The notes: generated by a model from the sequence alone, not told the origin. Positions 15,986 through 24,557 are shown, counted from the stretch's first letter. The stretch is DNA of 64,000 bases from Pseudomonadota bacterium (GCA_023388175.1 JAEWGT010000007.1:73728-137727); one strand, 5' to 3'. Program-made: numbers and translations.

Positions 15986-17275
15986 TTTGCCGATGCAGAA
16001 ACTGGAAAACAGTCTGTCCAGAACTTGCTCTGCACCCATCCTGCCAATCATGCGCTCAAGCGCTGCAGAGGCCATGCGCAGCGATTCCGCGGCCAATTCC
16101 CAATCATGCAAGGCAGCCCGCGTCTCCCCGAGCGCTGCAAGTGCACTATCAAGGCTTTGCCGGTCACGTTCATGGCTGACCAGGGCCGGTTCCCCGCCAG
16201 CAAGACTATCCCCGATGGCCCCGAGGCGGCCGATGAGATCGGGAAGGCCAGCCAGGGTCTGGGTTGAAACAGTGATATCCGTACCGTCCACGCCGCCGAG
16301 ATCGGCTTTTGTGCCAACGACAACAAGGCGGGCACTACTCGTCGGTCGCGGCACATCGGCAATGTCAGGCGCGCGCAGCCAGAGCAGGATATCTGCGTCA
16401 GCTATGGCCTTTTCGGCCCGCCGAACGCCTTCTGCCTCCGCCTTGCTATCGGTGGCGCGCAATCCGGCCAGATCCAGCAGGATGAACTTTTGCCCATCGA
16501 TATCCAGCGGCACTTCACGCACATCGCGCGTCGTGCCCGCTTCTTCCGATACGATTGCAATATCGGACTTCGCCAGTGCGTTGATCAGGCTGGATTTGCC
16601 GGCATTGGGAGCGCCGCCCAGAGCCACCCGAATGCCTTCACGCACGATCCGGCCGCTATTGACGGAAGCCAGCGCTGCAGAAATGGCGATTTCAAGCTCT
16701 GCCAGGTTCTCAAGCCAATTTTGCGGCAGGTCGGCCGCGACATCGCCTTCATCGGAGAAGTCAAGGCGCGCCTCGATTTCGGCGCGCAAATCGAGCAGCG
16801 TCTCGCGCCATTGGTCGACTTCCTGGGTAAGGCGGCCATCATAGCGGGCCAAGGCCTGCTGCCGCTGCTTTTCCGTGTCGGCGGCAAGAAGGTCGCCCAA
16901 ACCTTCGACGGCGATAAGATCGAGTTTGCCGTTTTCAAAAGCGCGCCGAGTGAATTCTCCAGCTTCTGCCAGCCGTAGCCCTAGTCGACCCAGGGCAGCT
17001 AGGATTGCTTTGACGCCTGCGATCGAGCCGTGGACATGCAATTCGGCGCAGTCTTCACCGGTGAAGCTATTGGGAGCCGGGAAAAATGCCACGAGGCCCT
17101 GATCAAGGCGACGCTCGGAACCGATATGACGCAGCACCATTTTGCGCGGTTCAGGAACACCGCCCGCGAGAGCGTCAAGACTGGTCCGGACCAGCGGTCC
17201 GGACAGCCTTATAACCGCAACTCCGGCCGGCAGCGCACCGGAGGAGAGCGCCATGATCGTGTCGCCCGCCTGCAT
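15983..17275 (-). CDS. mnmE: tRNA modification GTPase MnmE
   Basis: MnmE works with MnmG on wobble uridines. The 430-residue protein has the folate-binding N-domain (LRHIGSERRLDQG, FPAPNSFTGEDCAELHVHG), helical arms, an inserted G domain (G1 GAPNAGKSS, G2 EEAGTTRDV) and the C-terminal CIGK (CxGK) cysteine motif. Two G motifs differ from the norm: G3 is DLAGLR rather than DTAGLR, and G4 is GTKAD rather than NKAD. The switch II Glu six residues after LR (SKAEAEG) appears retained. The ATG at 17275 has GGGAG upstream. Confidence 0.95.
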   Translation of the reverse strand: MQAGDTIMALSSGALPAGVAVIRLSGPLVRTSLDALAGGVPEPRKMVLRHIGSERRLDQGLVAFFPAPNSFTGEDCAELHVHGSIAGVKAILAALGRLGLRLAEAGEFTRRAFENGKLDLIAVEGLGDLLAADTEKQRQQALARYDGRLTQEVDQWRETLLDLRAEIEARLDFSDEGDVAADLPQNWLENLAELEIAISAALASVNSGRIVREGIRVALGGAPNAGKSSLINALAKSDIAIVSEEAGTTRDVREVPLDIDGQKFILLDLAGLRATDSKAEAEGVRRAEKAIADADILLWLRAPDIADVPRPTSSARLVVVGTKADLGGVDGTDITVSTQTLAGLPDLIGRLGAIGDSLAGGEPALVSHERDRQSLDSALAALGETRAALHDWELAAESLRMASAALERMIGRMGAEQVLDRLFSSFCIGK

Positions 17276-17297
17276 GCAACGCTCCCGGCAGTCCTTG

Positions 17298-18563
17298 TCA
17301 GGTATTCATGGAATCGAAGAAGTCGGAATTGGTCTTGGTCTGGCGGACCTTGTCCATGAGGAATTCCATGGCGTCGATCGTGCCCATGGGATTGAGAATG
17401 CGGCGCAGCACATACATCTTCTTGAGGATGTCGCTTTCGACCAGCAATTCTTCCTTGCGGGTGCCGGACTTGGTGATGTCCAGTGCGGGGAAAATGCGCT
17501 TGTCTGCCACCTTGCGGTCGAGAATGATTTCCGAGTTACCCGTGCCCTTGAATTCTTCAAAGATCACTTCGTCCATGCGCGATCCCGTATCGATCAGCGC
17601 CGTCGAGATAATGGTCAGCGAGCCGCCATCCTCGATATTGCGCGCCGCGCCGAAAAAGCGCTTGGGACGCTGCAGGGCATTGGCATCGACACCGCCAGTC
17701 AGCACCTTGCCGGAGCTTGGAACCACGGTGTTATAGGCTCGTCCAAGGCGGGTGATGGAATCGAGAAGGATCACCACATCGCGTTTATGCTCAACGAGGC
17801 GCTTGGCCTTTTCAATGACCATTTCCGCCACCTGAACGTGGCGCGAAGCCGGCTCGTCAAAGGTCGAGGAAATCACCTCGCCGCGCACCGAGCGCTGCAT
17901 ATCGGTCACTTCTTCGGGACGCTCGTCGATCAGCAAGACGATGAGATAGCATTCCGGGTGATTGGTGGCGATTGATTGTGCGATATTCTGCAACAATACC
18001 GTCTTACCGGTGCGCGGTGGCGCAACAATCAACGCACGCTGTCCCTTGCCCAGAGGCGCGACCAGATCGAGCAGGCGTGCAGAGCGATCCTTGAGCGTCG
18101 GATCGGGAAGCTCCATCCGCAGGCGCTCTTCGGGATAAAGCGGCGTCAGGTTGTCGAAATTGACTTTGTGGCGGACCGCTTCAGGATCTTCGAAATTGAT
18201 CGTTGAGACCTTGAGCAGGGCGAAATAGCGCTCGCCTTCCTTGGGAGAGCGGATTTCGCCCTCGACCGTATCGCCGGTCCGCAGACCAAACCGCCGGATC
18301 TGGCTGGGGCTGACATAAATGTCATCGGGGCCCGGCAGATAATTAGCATCTGGTGAACGCAGAAAACCGAAACCGTCCGGCAGAACCTCGACCACGCCTT
18401 CGCCGACAATATTGATGTCCTGGGCCGCCAGTTCCTTGAGGATGGCGAACATCAATTCCTGTTTGCGCATGGTGGAGGCGTTTTCGACCTCCGATTCCTC
18501 GGCAAAGGCCAAGAGTTCGGCGGGCGATTTGGCCTTGAGCTCGCTGAGCTTGATATTCTGCAT
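17298..18563 (-). CDS. rho: Transcription termination factor Rho
   Basis: Rho is a hexameric RNA-dependent ATPase and helicase that ends transcription. The 421-residue protein has the N-terminal helical and cold-shock RNA domain (GVVEVLPDGFGFLRSP, DDIYVSPSQIRRFGLRTGD), Walker A APPRTGKTVL (181-190), Walker B VVILLDSITRLGRAYN and the secondary RNA-site loop (SGKVLTGGVDANALQRPKRF). The ATG at 18563 (MQNIKLSELK) gives normal length; the frame extends upstream to 18635 without family support. Confidence 0.97.
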   Translation of the reverse strand: MQNIKLSELKAKSPAELLAFAEESEVENASTMRKQELMFAILKELAAQDINIVGEGVVEVLPDGFGFLRSPDANYLPGPDDIYVSPSQIRRFGLRTGDTVEGEIRSPKEGERYFALLKVSTINFEDPEAVRHKVNFDNLTPLYPEERLRMELPDPTLKDRSARLLDLVAPLGKGQRALIVAPPRTGKTVLLQNIAQSIATNHPECYLIVLLIDERPEEVTDMQRSVRGEVISSTFDEPASRHVQVAEMVIEKAKRLVEHKRDVVILLDSITRLGRAYNTVVPSSGKVLTGGVDANALQRPKRFFGAARNIEDGGSLTIISTALIDTGSRMDEVIFEEFKGTGNSEIILDRKVADKRIFPALDITKSGTRKEELLVESDILKKMYVLRRILNPMGTIDAMEFLMDKVRQTKTNSDFFDSMNT

Positions 18564-18768
18564 GTATGCGATGGACCCTTGAGGGAAAATCGAAAGAAAA
18601 AGTCGAGAAGGGGAAGGTTCGGCACCACGCAGCAACCAGGGCAGTCGCGCAAATCAGGTTATGCCTTGGCTCCATGTAGCCCGATCCGGGCATTGTTTCA
18701 AGATTGAACATGCCATAGCGGGCCCGGTGCGTCGATTTTTCTGCGCCGCAGCACGCTCGGGGCGATGC

Positions 18769-18784
18769 GGATTCACGTGAAACC
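18769..18784 (-). promoter_or_regulatory. parS-like site between rho and hemJ
   Basis: GGATTCACGTGAAACC matches 13 of 16 positions. It is intergenic, 15 bases past the hemJ stop, and is the cluster member nearest the origin (about 1.5 kb). Confidence 0.65.
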
Positions 18785-18798
18785 AGACCGGCCTCAAT

Positions 18799-19224
18799 CT
18801 AGAACGGGCGCACGATGACCATGATGACGATAACGATCATCAAGACGGTCGGCACCTCGTTGAGCATGCGGAAATATTTCTGCGGCTTGTCGTTCCGGTC
18901 CTGCGCAAAGGCCTTGAGATGCCTGGCGTAAAGTCCGTGAACGCCTGACAGCGCGATGACGAAAGCCGCCTTGACCCAGGGCCAGACAGAGCCCCAGTCG
19001 ACAATGCCATGACCCACCATGGCGAGGCCGAAAATCCAGGTTGCAATCATGGCCGGCGTGGTGATGGCGCGAAACAGCCGTCGCTCCATCACCTTGAAGG
19101 TTTCCGACTGCACTGAGCCGATTTCGGCCTCGCTGTGATAGACAAAAAGCCGTGGCAGATAGAGCATGCCAGCCATCCAGGCGATGACCGATATGACATG
19201 AAGCGCCTTGAACCATTCGATCAT
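18799..19224 (-). CDS. hemJ: Protoporphyrinogen oxidase HemJ
   Basis: HemJ oxidises protoporphyrinogen IX to protoporphyrin IX in the inner membrane. The 141-residue protein has four predicted membrane helices; the conserved His9 (WFKALHVISVIAWMAGML) and the Arg/His positions in YLPRLFVYHSEA are HemJ hallmarks. It lies nine bases after hemE, so two heme enzymes probably share a transcript. No haem cofactor can be shown from sequence alone. Confidence 0.9.
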   Translation of the reverse strand: MIEWFKALHVISVIAWMAGMLYLPRLFVYHSEAEIGSVQSETFKVMERRLFRAITTPAMIATWIFGLAMVGHGIVDWGSVWPWVKAAFVIALSGVHGLYARHLKAFAQDRNDKPQKYFRMLNEVPTVLMIVIVIMVIVRPF

Positions 19225-19233
19225 GTCTTGCTC

Positions 19234-20268
19234 CTAGCCTTGCCGGACCAATTCGATCAATCGCTCCACATGAGCGATCGGGGTTTCGGGCACGATACCA
19301 TGACCGAGGTTGAAGATATGCGGCCGGTCGGCAAAAGCCGACAGAATCGCCCTGACCTGATTTTCCATCGGCGCCCCACCGACGACAAGGCGCAACGGAT
19401 CGAGATTGCCCTGAACCGGCAAATCGGCGGGCAAAGAAGCTGACACAAAATCCAGCGGGGTTGCATAATCGATGCCTAGTGCATTGACGCCAGTCGCCTG
19501 TGCGTAGCGCGCCAGATTACCGGCAGCGCCGCGGGGAAATCCGATGACCGGGGCATTCGGGATACGCTGGCGCAATCCTTCGACAATGCGCCGATTGGGC
19601 TCGACCACCTGGCGTGCAAAGGCCGCATCATCCAGATTCAGAGCCCAGCTTTCAAAGATCTGCACCACATCGGCGCCTGCTTCCAATTGAGCCGCCAGAT
19701 AATCCACGCTGGTCTCAACCAGAATATCCATGAGGCGCGCAAAGGCTTCCGGCTGCTCCAGCGCAAAGCGCCGTGCCGTCCATTGGTCGGGCGAGCCACG
19801 GCCATTGAGCATATAGGTCGCAACCGTCCAGGGCGCGCCACAGAAGCCGATCAGGGTCTTTTCTGGCGGCAATGCAGCCCGCAAGCGCCTTACGGTTTCG
19901 AGGACGGGTGCGAGATGGTCCAGCGCCCTGTCCTTCTCAAGCCCTGCAATACCCTTCGCATCCACGGGATCGAGAATGGGACCTTCGCCGGTTTCAAAGC
20001 GAACGGACTGGCCGAGAGCATCGGGGATGACCAGGATGTCGGAAAACAGGATGGCTGCGTCGAGCTCGAAGCGTCGCAGGGGTTGCAGTGTGACCTCGAC
20101 CGCCAGATCGGGCGTGTAGCAGAGATCAAGGAACGAGCCGGCCTGCTTCCGCGTTTCACGATATTCCGGAAGATAGCGTCCGGCCTGCCGCATGATCCAC
20201 ATGGGAGGGCGTGACTGCCGCTCGCCCAGCACCGTGGCGAGAAGAGGTTTGTGTGCCACCGGACTCAT
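19234..20268 (-). CDS. hemE: Uroporphyrinogen decarboxylase
   Basis: HemE converts uroporphyrinogen III to coproporphyrinogen III. The 344-residue protein has the N-terminal signature RPPMWIMRQAGRYLPEYRE, the ILFSDILVIPDALGQSV loop with its catalytic Asp, GFCGAPWTVATYML and GNLDPLRLVVGG. The ATG at 20268 follows an AAGGG. It points away from the candidate origin region; hemE next to oriC is the arrangement known from Caulobacter and several Rhizobiales. Confidence 0.96.
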   Translation of the reverse strand: MSPVAHKPLLATVLGERQSRPPMWIMRQAGRYLPEYRETRKQAGSFLDLCYTPDLAVEVTLQPLRRFELDAAILFSDILVIPDALGQSVRFETGEGPILDPVDAKGIAGLEKDRALDHLAPVLETVRRLRAALPPEKTLIGFCGAPWTVATYMLNGRGSPDQWTARRFALEQPEAFARLMDILVETSVDYLAAQLEAGADVVQIFESWALNLDDAAFARQVVEPNRRIVEGLRQRIPNAPVIGFPRGAAGNLARYAQATGVNALGIDYATPLDFVSASLPADLPVQGNLDPLRLVVGGAPMENQVRAILSAFADRPHIFNLGHGIVPETPIAHVERLIELVRQG

Positions 20269-20399
20269 GGTGTTGACCCTTCCAAATCCCTAAAGGATTC
20301 TTTCTGTCTTAGTTTCTTTATCTTTATGACGGTGTGTAGCCGCTATTCACGCCCATTCACAATCGCCCCCGCCGGTGACACTTGCGCGCAGAGCTATGG

Positions 20400-20415
20400 T
20401 TAACGATATGTGAAC
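20400..20415. promoter_or_regulatory. CtrA-like box 1 in oriC
   Basis: TTAA-CGATATG-TGAAC has one mismatch to the CtrA consensus TTAA-N7-TTAAC with the correct seven-base spacer. Confidence 0.5.
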
Positions 20416-20455
20416 ATCTCTCTGATCCGCCCGCTTCTCCCCGTCGCCCAATTCC

Positions 20456-20471
20456 TTAACAAAAGCTTAAC
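20456..20471. promoter_or_regulatory. CtrA full box 2 in oriC
   Basis: TTAA-CAAAAGC-TTAAC is a perfect CtrA site. In Caulobacter, CtrA binding to origin sites of this type blocks replication in swarmer cells. Confidence 0.75.
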
Positions 20472-20505
20472 CGGGCGCCTGCCGAGTCAACGATTCGATT
20501 CCGCC

Positions 20506-20514
20506 TGTGGATGG
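20506..20514 (-). promoter_or_regulatory. DnaA-box-like 9-mer
   Basis: TGTGGATGG (reverse CCATCCACA) has two mismatches to TTATCCACA and resembles the weaker G-boxes of Caulobacter. It is four bases from a GATTC site. Confidence 0.4.
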
Positions 20515-20599
20515 ACCGTCGAACAAGCCAGCCTGGCCGCGAAATGTTTTCCCCAGAACTGTCCCAAGCGGCCGCCAGCATAGCCGCCGGGTCAGGCTG

Positions 20600-20614
20600 T
20601 TAATGTTTTATTAG
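20600..20614. promoter_or_regulatory. CtrA-like box 3 in oriC
   Basis: TTAA-TGTTTTA-TTAG has one mismatch in the second half-site and the correct seven-base spacer. Confidence 0.5.
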
Positions 20615-20690
20615 CTATGTCGAACAAGTCGCCGTCTTTGCCAAACTTGCGAGTCTTACGCACAGATCGGCCTTGAGCTGGGGATGAGTG

Positions 20691-20699
20691 TGTGGAAAA
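20691..20699 (-). promoter_or_regulatory. DnaA-box-like 9-mer near maf
   Basis: TGTGGAAAA (reverse TTTTCCACA) has one mismatch to the DnaA consensus TTATCCACA. It lies ten bases before the maf start; weaker 9-mers occur at 20547 (TTTTCCCCA) and 20656 (TTACGCACA). Confidence 0.5.
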
Positions 20700-20708
20700 C
20701 ATGGCCCC

Positions 20709-21302
20709 ATGCTCATCCTCGCTTCAAGCAGTGTCACGCGCAAAGCCTTGCTGGACAAGGCCGGTCTGCGCTTTGAGGCCGTGGCAGCCGACATTGATGA
20801 ACGCGCCATCGAAGCCAGCGCCACCATGGCCGGAGCCGATGGGCGCGATCTCGCTTTGCTCCTCGCGCAGAAGAAGGCCGAAGCAATTTCCGTCGCGCGA
20901 CCCGGCGCATTTGTGATCGGCGCTGATCAGACCCTGGCTCTCGGGCTTGAGCTTTTGCACAAGCCTGAAACCCGCGCTGGTGCCATTGCCCAGCTTGACC
21001 ATCTGCGCGGCAAGACCCATCGGCTGCACGCGGCAGTCACTTTGGTGCGCGACGGGGTGCTGCTCTGGTCCGACATTCAGACTGCAGAGCTGACCATGCG
21101 CGATTTCACCGCCGAAGAGCGCGATCATGTTCTCGATCTCGAAGGCGAAGCCGTGCTGGCTTCGGTAGGTGCCTATCGGCTCGAAGGCCCCTCTATCCGC
21201 CTGTTTGAAACTGTCAGCGGCGACTATTTCACCATTCTCGGCCTGCCCCTCCTGCCCTTGCTGGCGGCGTTGCGCGATCTTGCACCGGACCTTCTGTCGT
21301 GA
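20709..21302 (+). CDS. maf: Maf-like nucleoside triphosphate pyrophosphatase
   Basis: This house-cleaning pyrophosphatase hydrolyses non-canonical or modified nucleoside triphosphates. The 197-residue protein has the Maf signature ILASSSVTRKALLDKAGL, the DIDE motif, the catalytic GADQTL segment, KTHRLHAAV and EAVLASVGAYRLEG. The ATG at 20709 (MLILASSS) is preferred; an in-frame GTG at 20688 would place the DnaA-like box inside the gene. Its GTGA end overlaps aroE. It is the first gene of maf-aroE-coaE-dnaQ. Confidence 0.92.
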   Translation: MLILASSSVTRKALLDKAGLRFEAVAADIDERAIEASATMAGADGRDLALLLAQKKAEAISVARPGAFVIGADQTLALGLELLHKPETRAGAIAQLDHLRGKTHRLHAAVTLVRDGVLLWSDIQTAELTMRDFTAEERDHVLDLEGEAVLASVGAYRLEGPSIRLFETVSGDYFTILGLPLLPLLAALRDLAPDLLS

Positions 21303-22129
21303 CCAAAAAAGCCTTTGTCATCGGGCATCCCGTTGCCCATTCCCGCTCGCCCATCATTCACTGCACCTGGCTGGCCGAACATGGCATTGACGGCACCTAT
21401 GAACCAATCGATGTGGCGCCCGAGCATCTGCCCTCATTCTTCGAGGGCCTGCGCAGCGGTGAATTTGCCGGGGGCAATGTCACCATTCCGCACAAAGAAG
21501 CCGTTTTTGCGCTGTGCGACAGCGTCGATGAGCTGGCGCGCACCATAGGCGCGGTCAACACGCTGGTGATTGAGAATGGCCGGATTCATGGGTCCAATAC
21601 CGATTATCTTGGTTTTCTGGGAAATCTCGATGATGGTGCCCCCGGCTGGTCCGACGGTCCAAATGATGCGCTGGTTATCGGCGCAGGCGGTGCAGCGCGG
21701 GCAGTGCTGGTTGCCCTGCGCCGCCGCGATGGTGGGCGCGTCCATGTGCTCAACCGCACCCTTGCCAACGCCCAGGCCCTGGTCGACGATATTGCCGGCC
21801 CGTTCGAGGCCCATGGTTTCGATGCCTTTCCTGCGCTTGCGCCCCATATCGGGCTCGTGGTCAATACTTCGTCCATCGGCATGCATGGCAGCCGTTTTGA
21901 TTGGTTGGACCTGTCCCTCCTGCCAAAATCGGCGCTGGTGACCGATATCGTCTATACCCCGCTCATTACCCCTTTGCTGGCCGCAGCCCAGGCCCAAGGG
22001 CTCAAAACTGTCGATGGCCTGGGCATGCTGCTGCACCAGGCCGTGCCCGGCTTTGCCGCATGGTTCGGAACAACGCCGAAGGTAACCCCGCAACTGCGCG
22101 CGCGCGTCGTCGCCACACTCGATCACTGA
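21299..22129 (+). CDS. aroE: Shikimate dehydrogenase
   Basis: AroE reduces 3-dehydroshikimate with NADPH in aromatic amino-acid synthesis. The 276-residue protein has the substrate motif GHPVAHSRSPIIH, the catalytic Lys in NVTIPHKEAVF, GAVNTLVIENGRIHGSNTDY, the nucleotide motif VIGAGGAARAVLVAL and a C-terminal DGLGMLLHQAVPGF. The start is GTG at 21299, forming GTGA with the maf stop; no ATG fits. coaE starts two bases after its stop. Confidence 0.95.
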   Translation: MTKKAFVIGHPVAHSRSPIIHCTWLAEHGIDGTYEPIDVAPEHLPSFFEGLRSGEFAGGNVTIPHKEAVFALCDSVDELARTIGAVNTLVIENGRIHGSNTDYLGFLGNLDDGAPGWSDGPNDALVIGAGGAARAVLVALRRRDGGRVHVLNRTLANAQALVDDIAGPFEAHGFDAFPALAPHIGLVVNTSSIGMHGSRFDWLDLSLLPKSALVTDIVYTPLITPLLAAAQAQGLKTVDGLGMLLHQAVPGFAAWFGTTPKVTPQLRARVVATLDH

Positions 22130-22130
22130 C

Positions 22131-22727
22131 ATGCTGCGGATCGGTATCACCGGCTCGATTGCCACGGGAAAATCGACCTTGCTCGCCGCCTTTGCCAAGG
22201 CTGGCGTGCCGGTCTTCTCGGCGGATGCGGCGGTTGCGGAGCTATATGCCGGCGATGCTGTCGATGCTGTTGAAGCCCTGTTTCCAGGGACTGCCAATCA
22301 TGGCGTGATCGACCGTCAGGAACTGGCAAGACGCCTTGCCGGAGATCCCTCCGGCTTTTCCCGGCTCGAAGCAGTCGTTCATCCATTGGTGCGCGAAAAA
22401 ATCGCCGGCTTTCTCGCCGAAGCCGAAAAGGCCGGTCATGCCCTGGCCGCGGTGGAAGTTCCGCTGCTGTTTGAAAGCGGCCACGATTACGGCTTCGATG
22501 TAATCGCCGTCACTCATGTCGACCCCGCCATTCAAGAGGATCGCATTCTGGCGCGACCGGGGATGAGCGTGGAAAAGATGCAGACTTTGCTTGCCCGCCA
22601 GCTGCCACAGGCCGAAAAGATCAAGAGGGCCACCTGGCTCTTCGACATGGCGGAGCCACGCGAAGCCATCGAGGATCAGGTTGCCGACCGGGTTGCTGGC
22701 ATAAGGGCGGAAACACACACACGATGA
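22131..22727 (+). CDS. coaE: Dephospho-CoA kinase
   Basis: CoaE performs the last step of coenzyme A synthesis. The 198-residue protein starts with the P-loop GITGSIATGKSTLLAAF; DAAVAELYA, a LARRLAGDPSGFSRLEAVVHPLV segment and VEVPLLFESG are family motifs. The stop overlaps the dnaQ start by four bases (ATGA). The order maf-aroE-coaE-dnaQ next to the origin is conserved in Rhizobiales. Confidence 0.95.
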   Translation: MLRIGITGSIATGKSTLLAAFAKAGVPVFSADAAVAELYAGDAVDAVEALFPGTANHGVIDRQELARRLAGDPSGFSRLEAVVHPLVREKIAGFLAEAEKAGHALAAVEVPLLFESGHDYGFDVIAVTHVDPAIQEDRILARPGMSVEKMQTLLARQLPQAEKIKRATWLFDMAEPREAIEDQVADRVAGIRAETHTR

Positions 22728-23434
22728 TCAGGGAAATTGTCCTCGACACCGAAACCACGGGTCTGTCGCCACAAAGCGGAGACAGGCTGGTGGAAATCGG
22801 CTGCGTCGAGCTGATCAATCACATTCCGACCGGCAAGAATTTTCACGTCTATATCAATCCCCAGCGCTCCATGCCCGAAGAGGCTTTTCGCGTGCATGGG
22901 CTGAGCGAAGAGTTTCTCTCCGACAAACCTGTCTTCAAGGCCGTAGCGGAAGAGTTTCGCGCCTTTATCGGCGATGCCACGCTGGTGATTCACAACGCAC
23001 CCTTCGATATGGGTTTTCTCAATGCCGAGCTCGAAACGGCCGGCATGGCCAGGCTTGGCAATGCCGTGATCGACACCGTCATGGTGGCGCGCCAGAAACA
23101 TCCGGGCGCGCGCGTGAGCCTCGATGCGCTGTGCAAGCATTATGGCATCGACAATTCCCGCCGCACCCTGCACGGCGCTCTGCTCGATAGTGAAATTCTG
23201 GCCGAGGTCTATCTCGAACTGATCGGTGGCAAGCAGGTGAGCCTGGCCTTGATGGCCGAGGAAGCGCCGGGTGCGACCAGCGTCGTTCTTGAGCGCATAC
23301 CTGCCCGGACCCGCCCTGCCCCATTGCCGGGCCGCGTTCATGTCCTGGAAGCCGAAGCCCATGTCGCCTTCGTGGCCAAGATGGGCGAAGGCGCCATTTG
23401 GGCTCAGTATGATCAGGCCGAAGCGGCCGAATAA
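22724..23434 (+). CDS. dnaQ: DNA polymerase III epsilon subunit (proofreading)
   Basis: This is the 3'-5' proofreading exonuclease of the replicase. In 236 residues the DEDDh motifs are visible: Exo I VLDTETTGL (Asp and Glu), Exo II VIHNAPFDMGFLNAEL, and Exo III with LHGALLDSEILAEVY (His and Asp). The C-terminal 50 residues would bind the alpha subunit. It overlaps coaE by ATGA and ends at a bidirectional terminator shared with secB. Confidence 0.95.
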   Translation: MIREIVLDTETTGLSPQSGDRLVEIGCVELINHIPTGKNFHVYINPQRSMPEEAFRVHGLSEEFLSDKPVFKAVAEEFRAFIGDATLVIHNAPFDMGFLNAELETAGMARLGNAVIDTVMVARQKHPGARVSLDALCKHYGIDNSRRTLHGALLDSEILAEVYLELIGGKQVSLALMAEEAPGATSVVLERIPARTRPAPLPGRVHVLEAEAHVAFVAKMGEGAIWAQYDQAEAAE

Positions 23435-23437
23435 AAA

Positions 23438-23458
23438 ACCCCGGCCTGGCCGGGGTTC
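23438..23458. terminator. Bidirectional terminator, dnaQ/secB
   Basis: The stem AACCCCGGCC and GGCCGGGGTT is nearly loop-less (one T between the arms). An A-run before it gives a T-run for the minus strand, serving both dnaQ(+) and secB(-). Confidence 0.8.
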
Positions 23459-23484
23459 TTCAAATCCGATAATGCGACGCCTGC

Positions 23485-24009
23485 TCAGTTGAGCTTTTCG
23501 CCTTCGGCACTGGCCGGTGCAGGCGCGGTCGGGTTGCCCTGTTGTGCGGCAAGCTTGGCAAGATTCTGGCGATAGATCGCGGCGAAATCCACCGGTTCCA
23601 TCATCAGCGGCGGGAAACCGCCCTGCTGGGTGACATTGGCCAGAACCTGCCGTGCAAACGGGAACACCAGACGGGGGCATTCCACCATCAGCAGCGGCGA
23701 AAGCTGGGCTTCGGGAACGTTGCGCAGACGGAAAATGCCGCCATAGACCAGTTCGACATTGAACAGGATCGTCTCTTCACGATTGGCCTTGGCATTGAGC
23801 GTCAGCTCGACCGCGTAGATTTCCTCGTTCTGCTTCTTGACGCCGACGGCGATCGAAACGTTGAAGGCGGGATTGCCGCCACCGGCGAGCAATGCAGCCG
23901 GCGCGCCCGGATTTTCGAAGGAGAGATCGCGGATATACTGGCCCACCAGGTTCATGCTGGGTGCGGTTCCGGGCTGCGGCGCTGCCGCGCCCTGATTGTC
24001 GTCGGCCAT
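23485..24009 (-). CDS. secB: Protein-export chaperone SecB
   Basis: SecB keeps presecretory proteins unfolded and hands them to SecA. The 174-residue protein has the family blocks IRDLSFENPGAP, VELTLNAKA, LFNVELVYGGIFRL, LMVECPRLVFPFARQVL and PPLMMEPVDFAAIY. Alphaproteobacteria commonly have SecB. The ATG at 24009 follows AAGGA. fxsA lies upstream on the same strand after an 83-base gap. Confidence 0.95.
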   Translation of the reverse strand: MADDNQGAAAPQPGTAPSMNLVGQYIRDLSFENPGAPAALLAGGGNPAFNVSIAVGVKKQNEEIYAVELTLNAKANREETILFNVELVYGGIFRLRNVPEAQLSPLLMVECPRLVFPFARQVLANVTQQGGFPPLMMEPVDFAAIYRQNLAKLAAQQGNPTAPAPASAEGEKLN

Positions 24010-24092
24010 TTATTGGTCCTTTTCACTGCGGAATTTCAAAGAATTCTGGCCGGCTGGCTAACATTTTTGGCTCCTGCGAACAAGCCAAACGC

Positions 24093-24557
24093 TTATTTGC
24101 CCTCGTCGCGCCAATCATCATTGCTGGCATCGATGATGCGCGGCGCGTCGGGGTCATGCCCATGGGCGTCGCCATAGCGGCGATAGCTGGTCGTCGTTTC
24201 CACCACACGCACCCGTCCGGCCAGCGCCGAGAACATCCTGTCGCGCAGAGGTGGCAGCAATAGCAGCAGCGCGATGGCGTCGCTGAGGAAACCAGGCAGG
24301 ATCAGCAGCAGCCCGGCCAGCCCGATCAGCATCGTATCGAACATGGCGCGGCCCGGAATCGTGCCGGCGCTGACATTATTGCGCAGCCGCGAGACCACGC
24401 CCATGCCCTGCTGGCGCAGCAGCAGCCCGCCACCGATCGCGCCCAGAATCACCAGCCCCAGTGTTGGAAACAGGCCGATGGCGCGGCCGACCACGATGAA
24501 CAGCGCGATTTCCACCAGTGGCAGGGCCAGGAAACCAAGAGCAAAAAAGCGGGCCAA
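24093..24557 (-). CDS. fxsA: FxsA family membrane protein
   Basis: FxsA is a small cytoplasmic-membrane protein whose E. coli member relieves exclusion of phage T7 by F plasmids; its normal role is unknown. Two or three hydrophobic segments are visible (LARFFALGFLALPLVEIALFIVV at the start; FPTLGLVILGAIGGGLLL; MLIGLAGLLLILPGFLSDAI), followed by a polar tail. The TTG at 24557 has GAGGA upstream and yields the normal 154-residue length; the longer open frame from 24683 runs into the promoter shared with the Tim44-like gene. Confidence 0.83.
   Translation of the reverse strand: MARFFALGFLALPLVEIALFIVVGRAIGLFPTLGLVILGAIGGGLLLRQQGMGVVSRLRNNVSAGTIPGRAMFDTMLIGLAGLLLILPGFLSDAIALLLLLPPLRDRMFSALAGRVRVVETTTSYRRYGDAHGHDPDAPRIIDASNDDWRDEGK

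Larger units (their letters stand above)
20269..20708. other. oriC: Candidate chromosomal replication origin (oriC)
   Basis: This 440-base non-coding interval lies between hemE and maf, which diverge. It combines a T-rich tract next to hemE (about 20296-20330), three CtrA-type boxes, DnaA-box-like 9-mers, and five GANTC sites for the CcrM methylase (20296, 20484, 20492, 20497 and 20651), three of them within 18 bases. This signature and the hemE neighbour match established alphaproteobacterial origins (Caulobacter, Sinorhizobium). parAB and a parS cluster lie within 12 kb. No dnaA gene is in the window. The exact origin boundaries are not determined. Confidence 0.85.
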
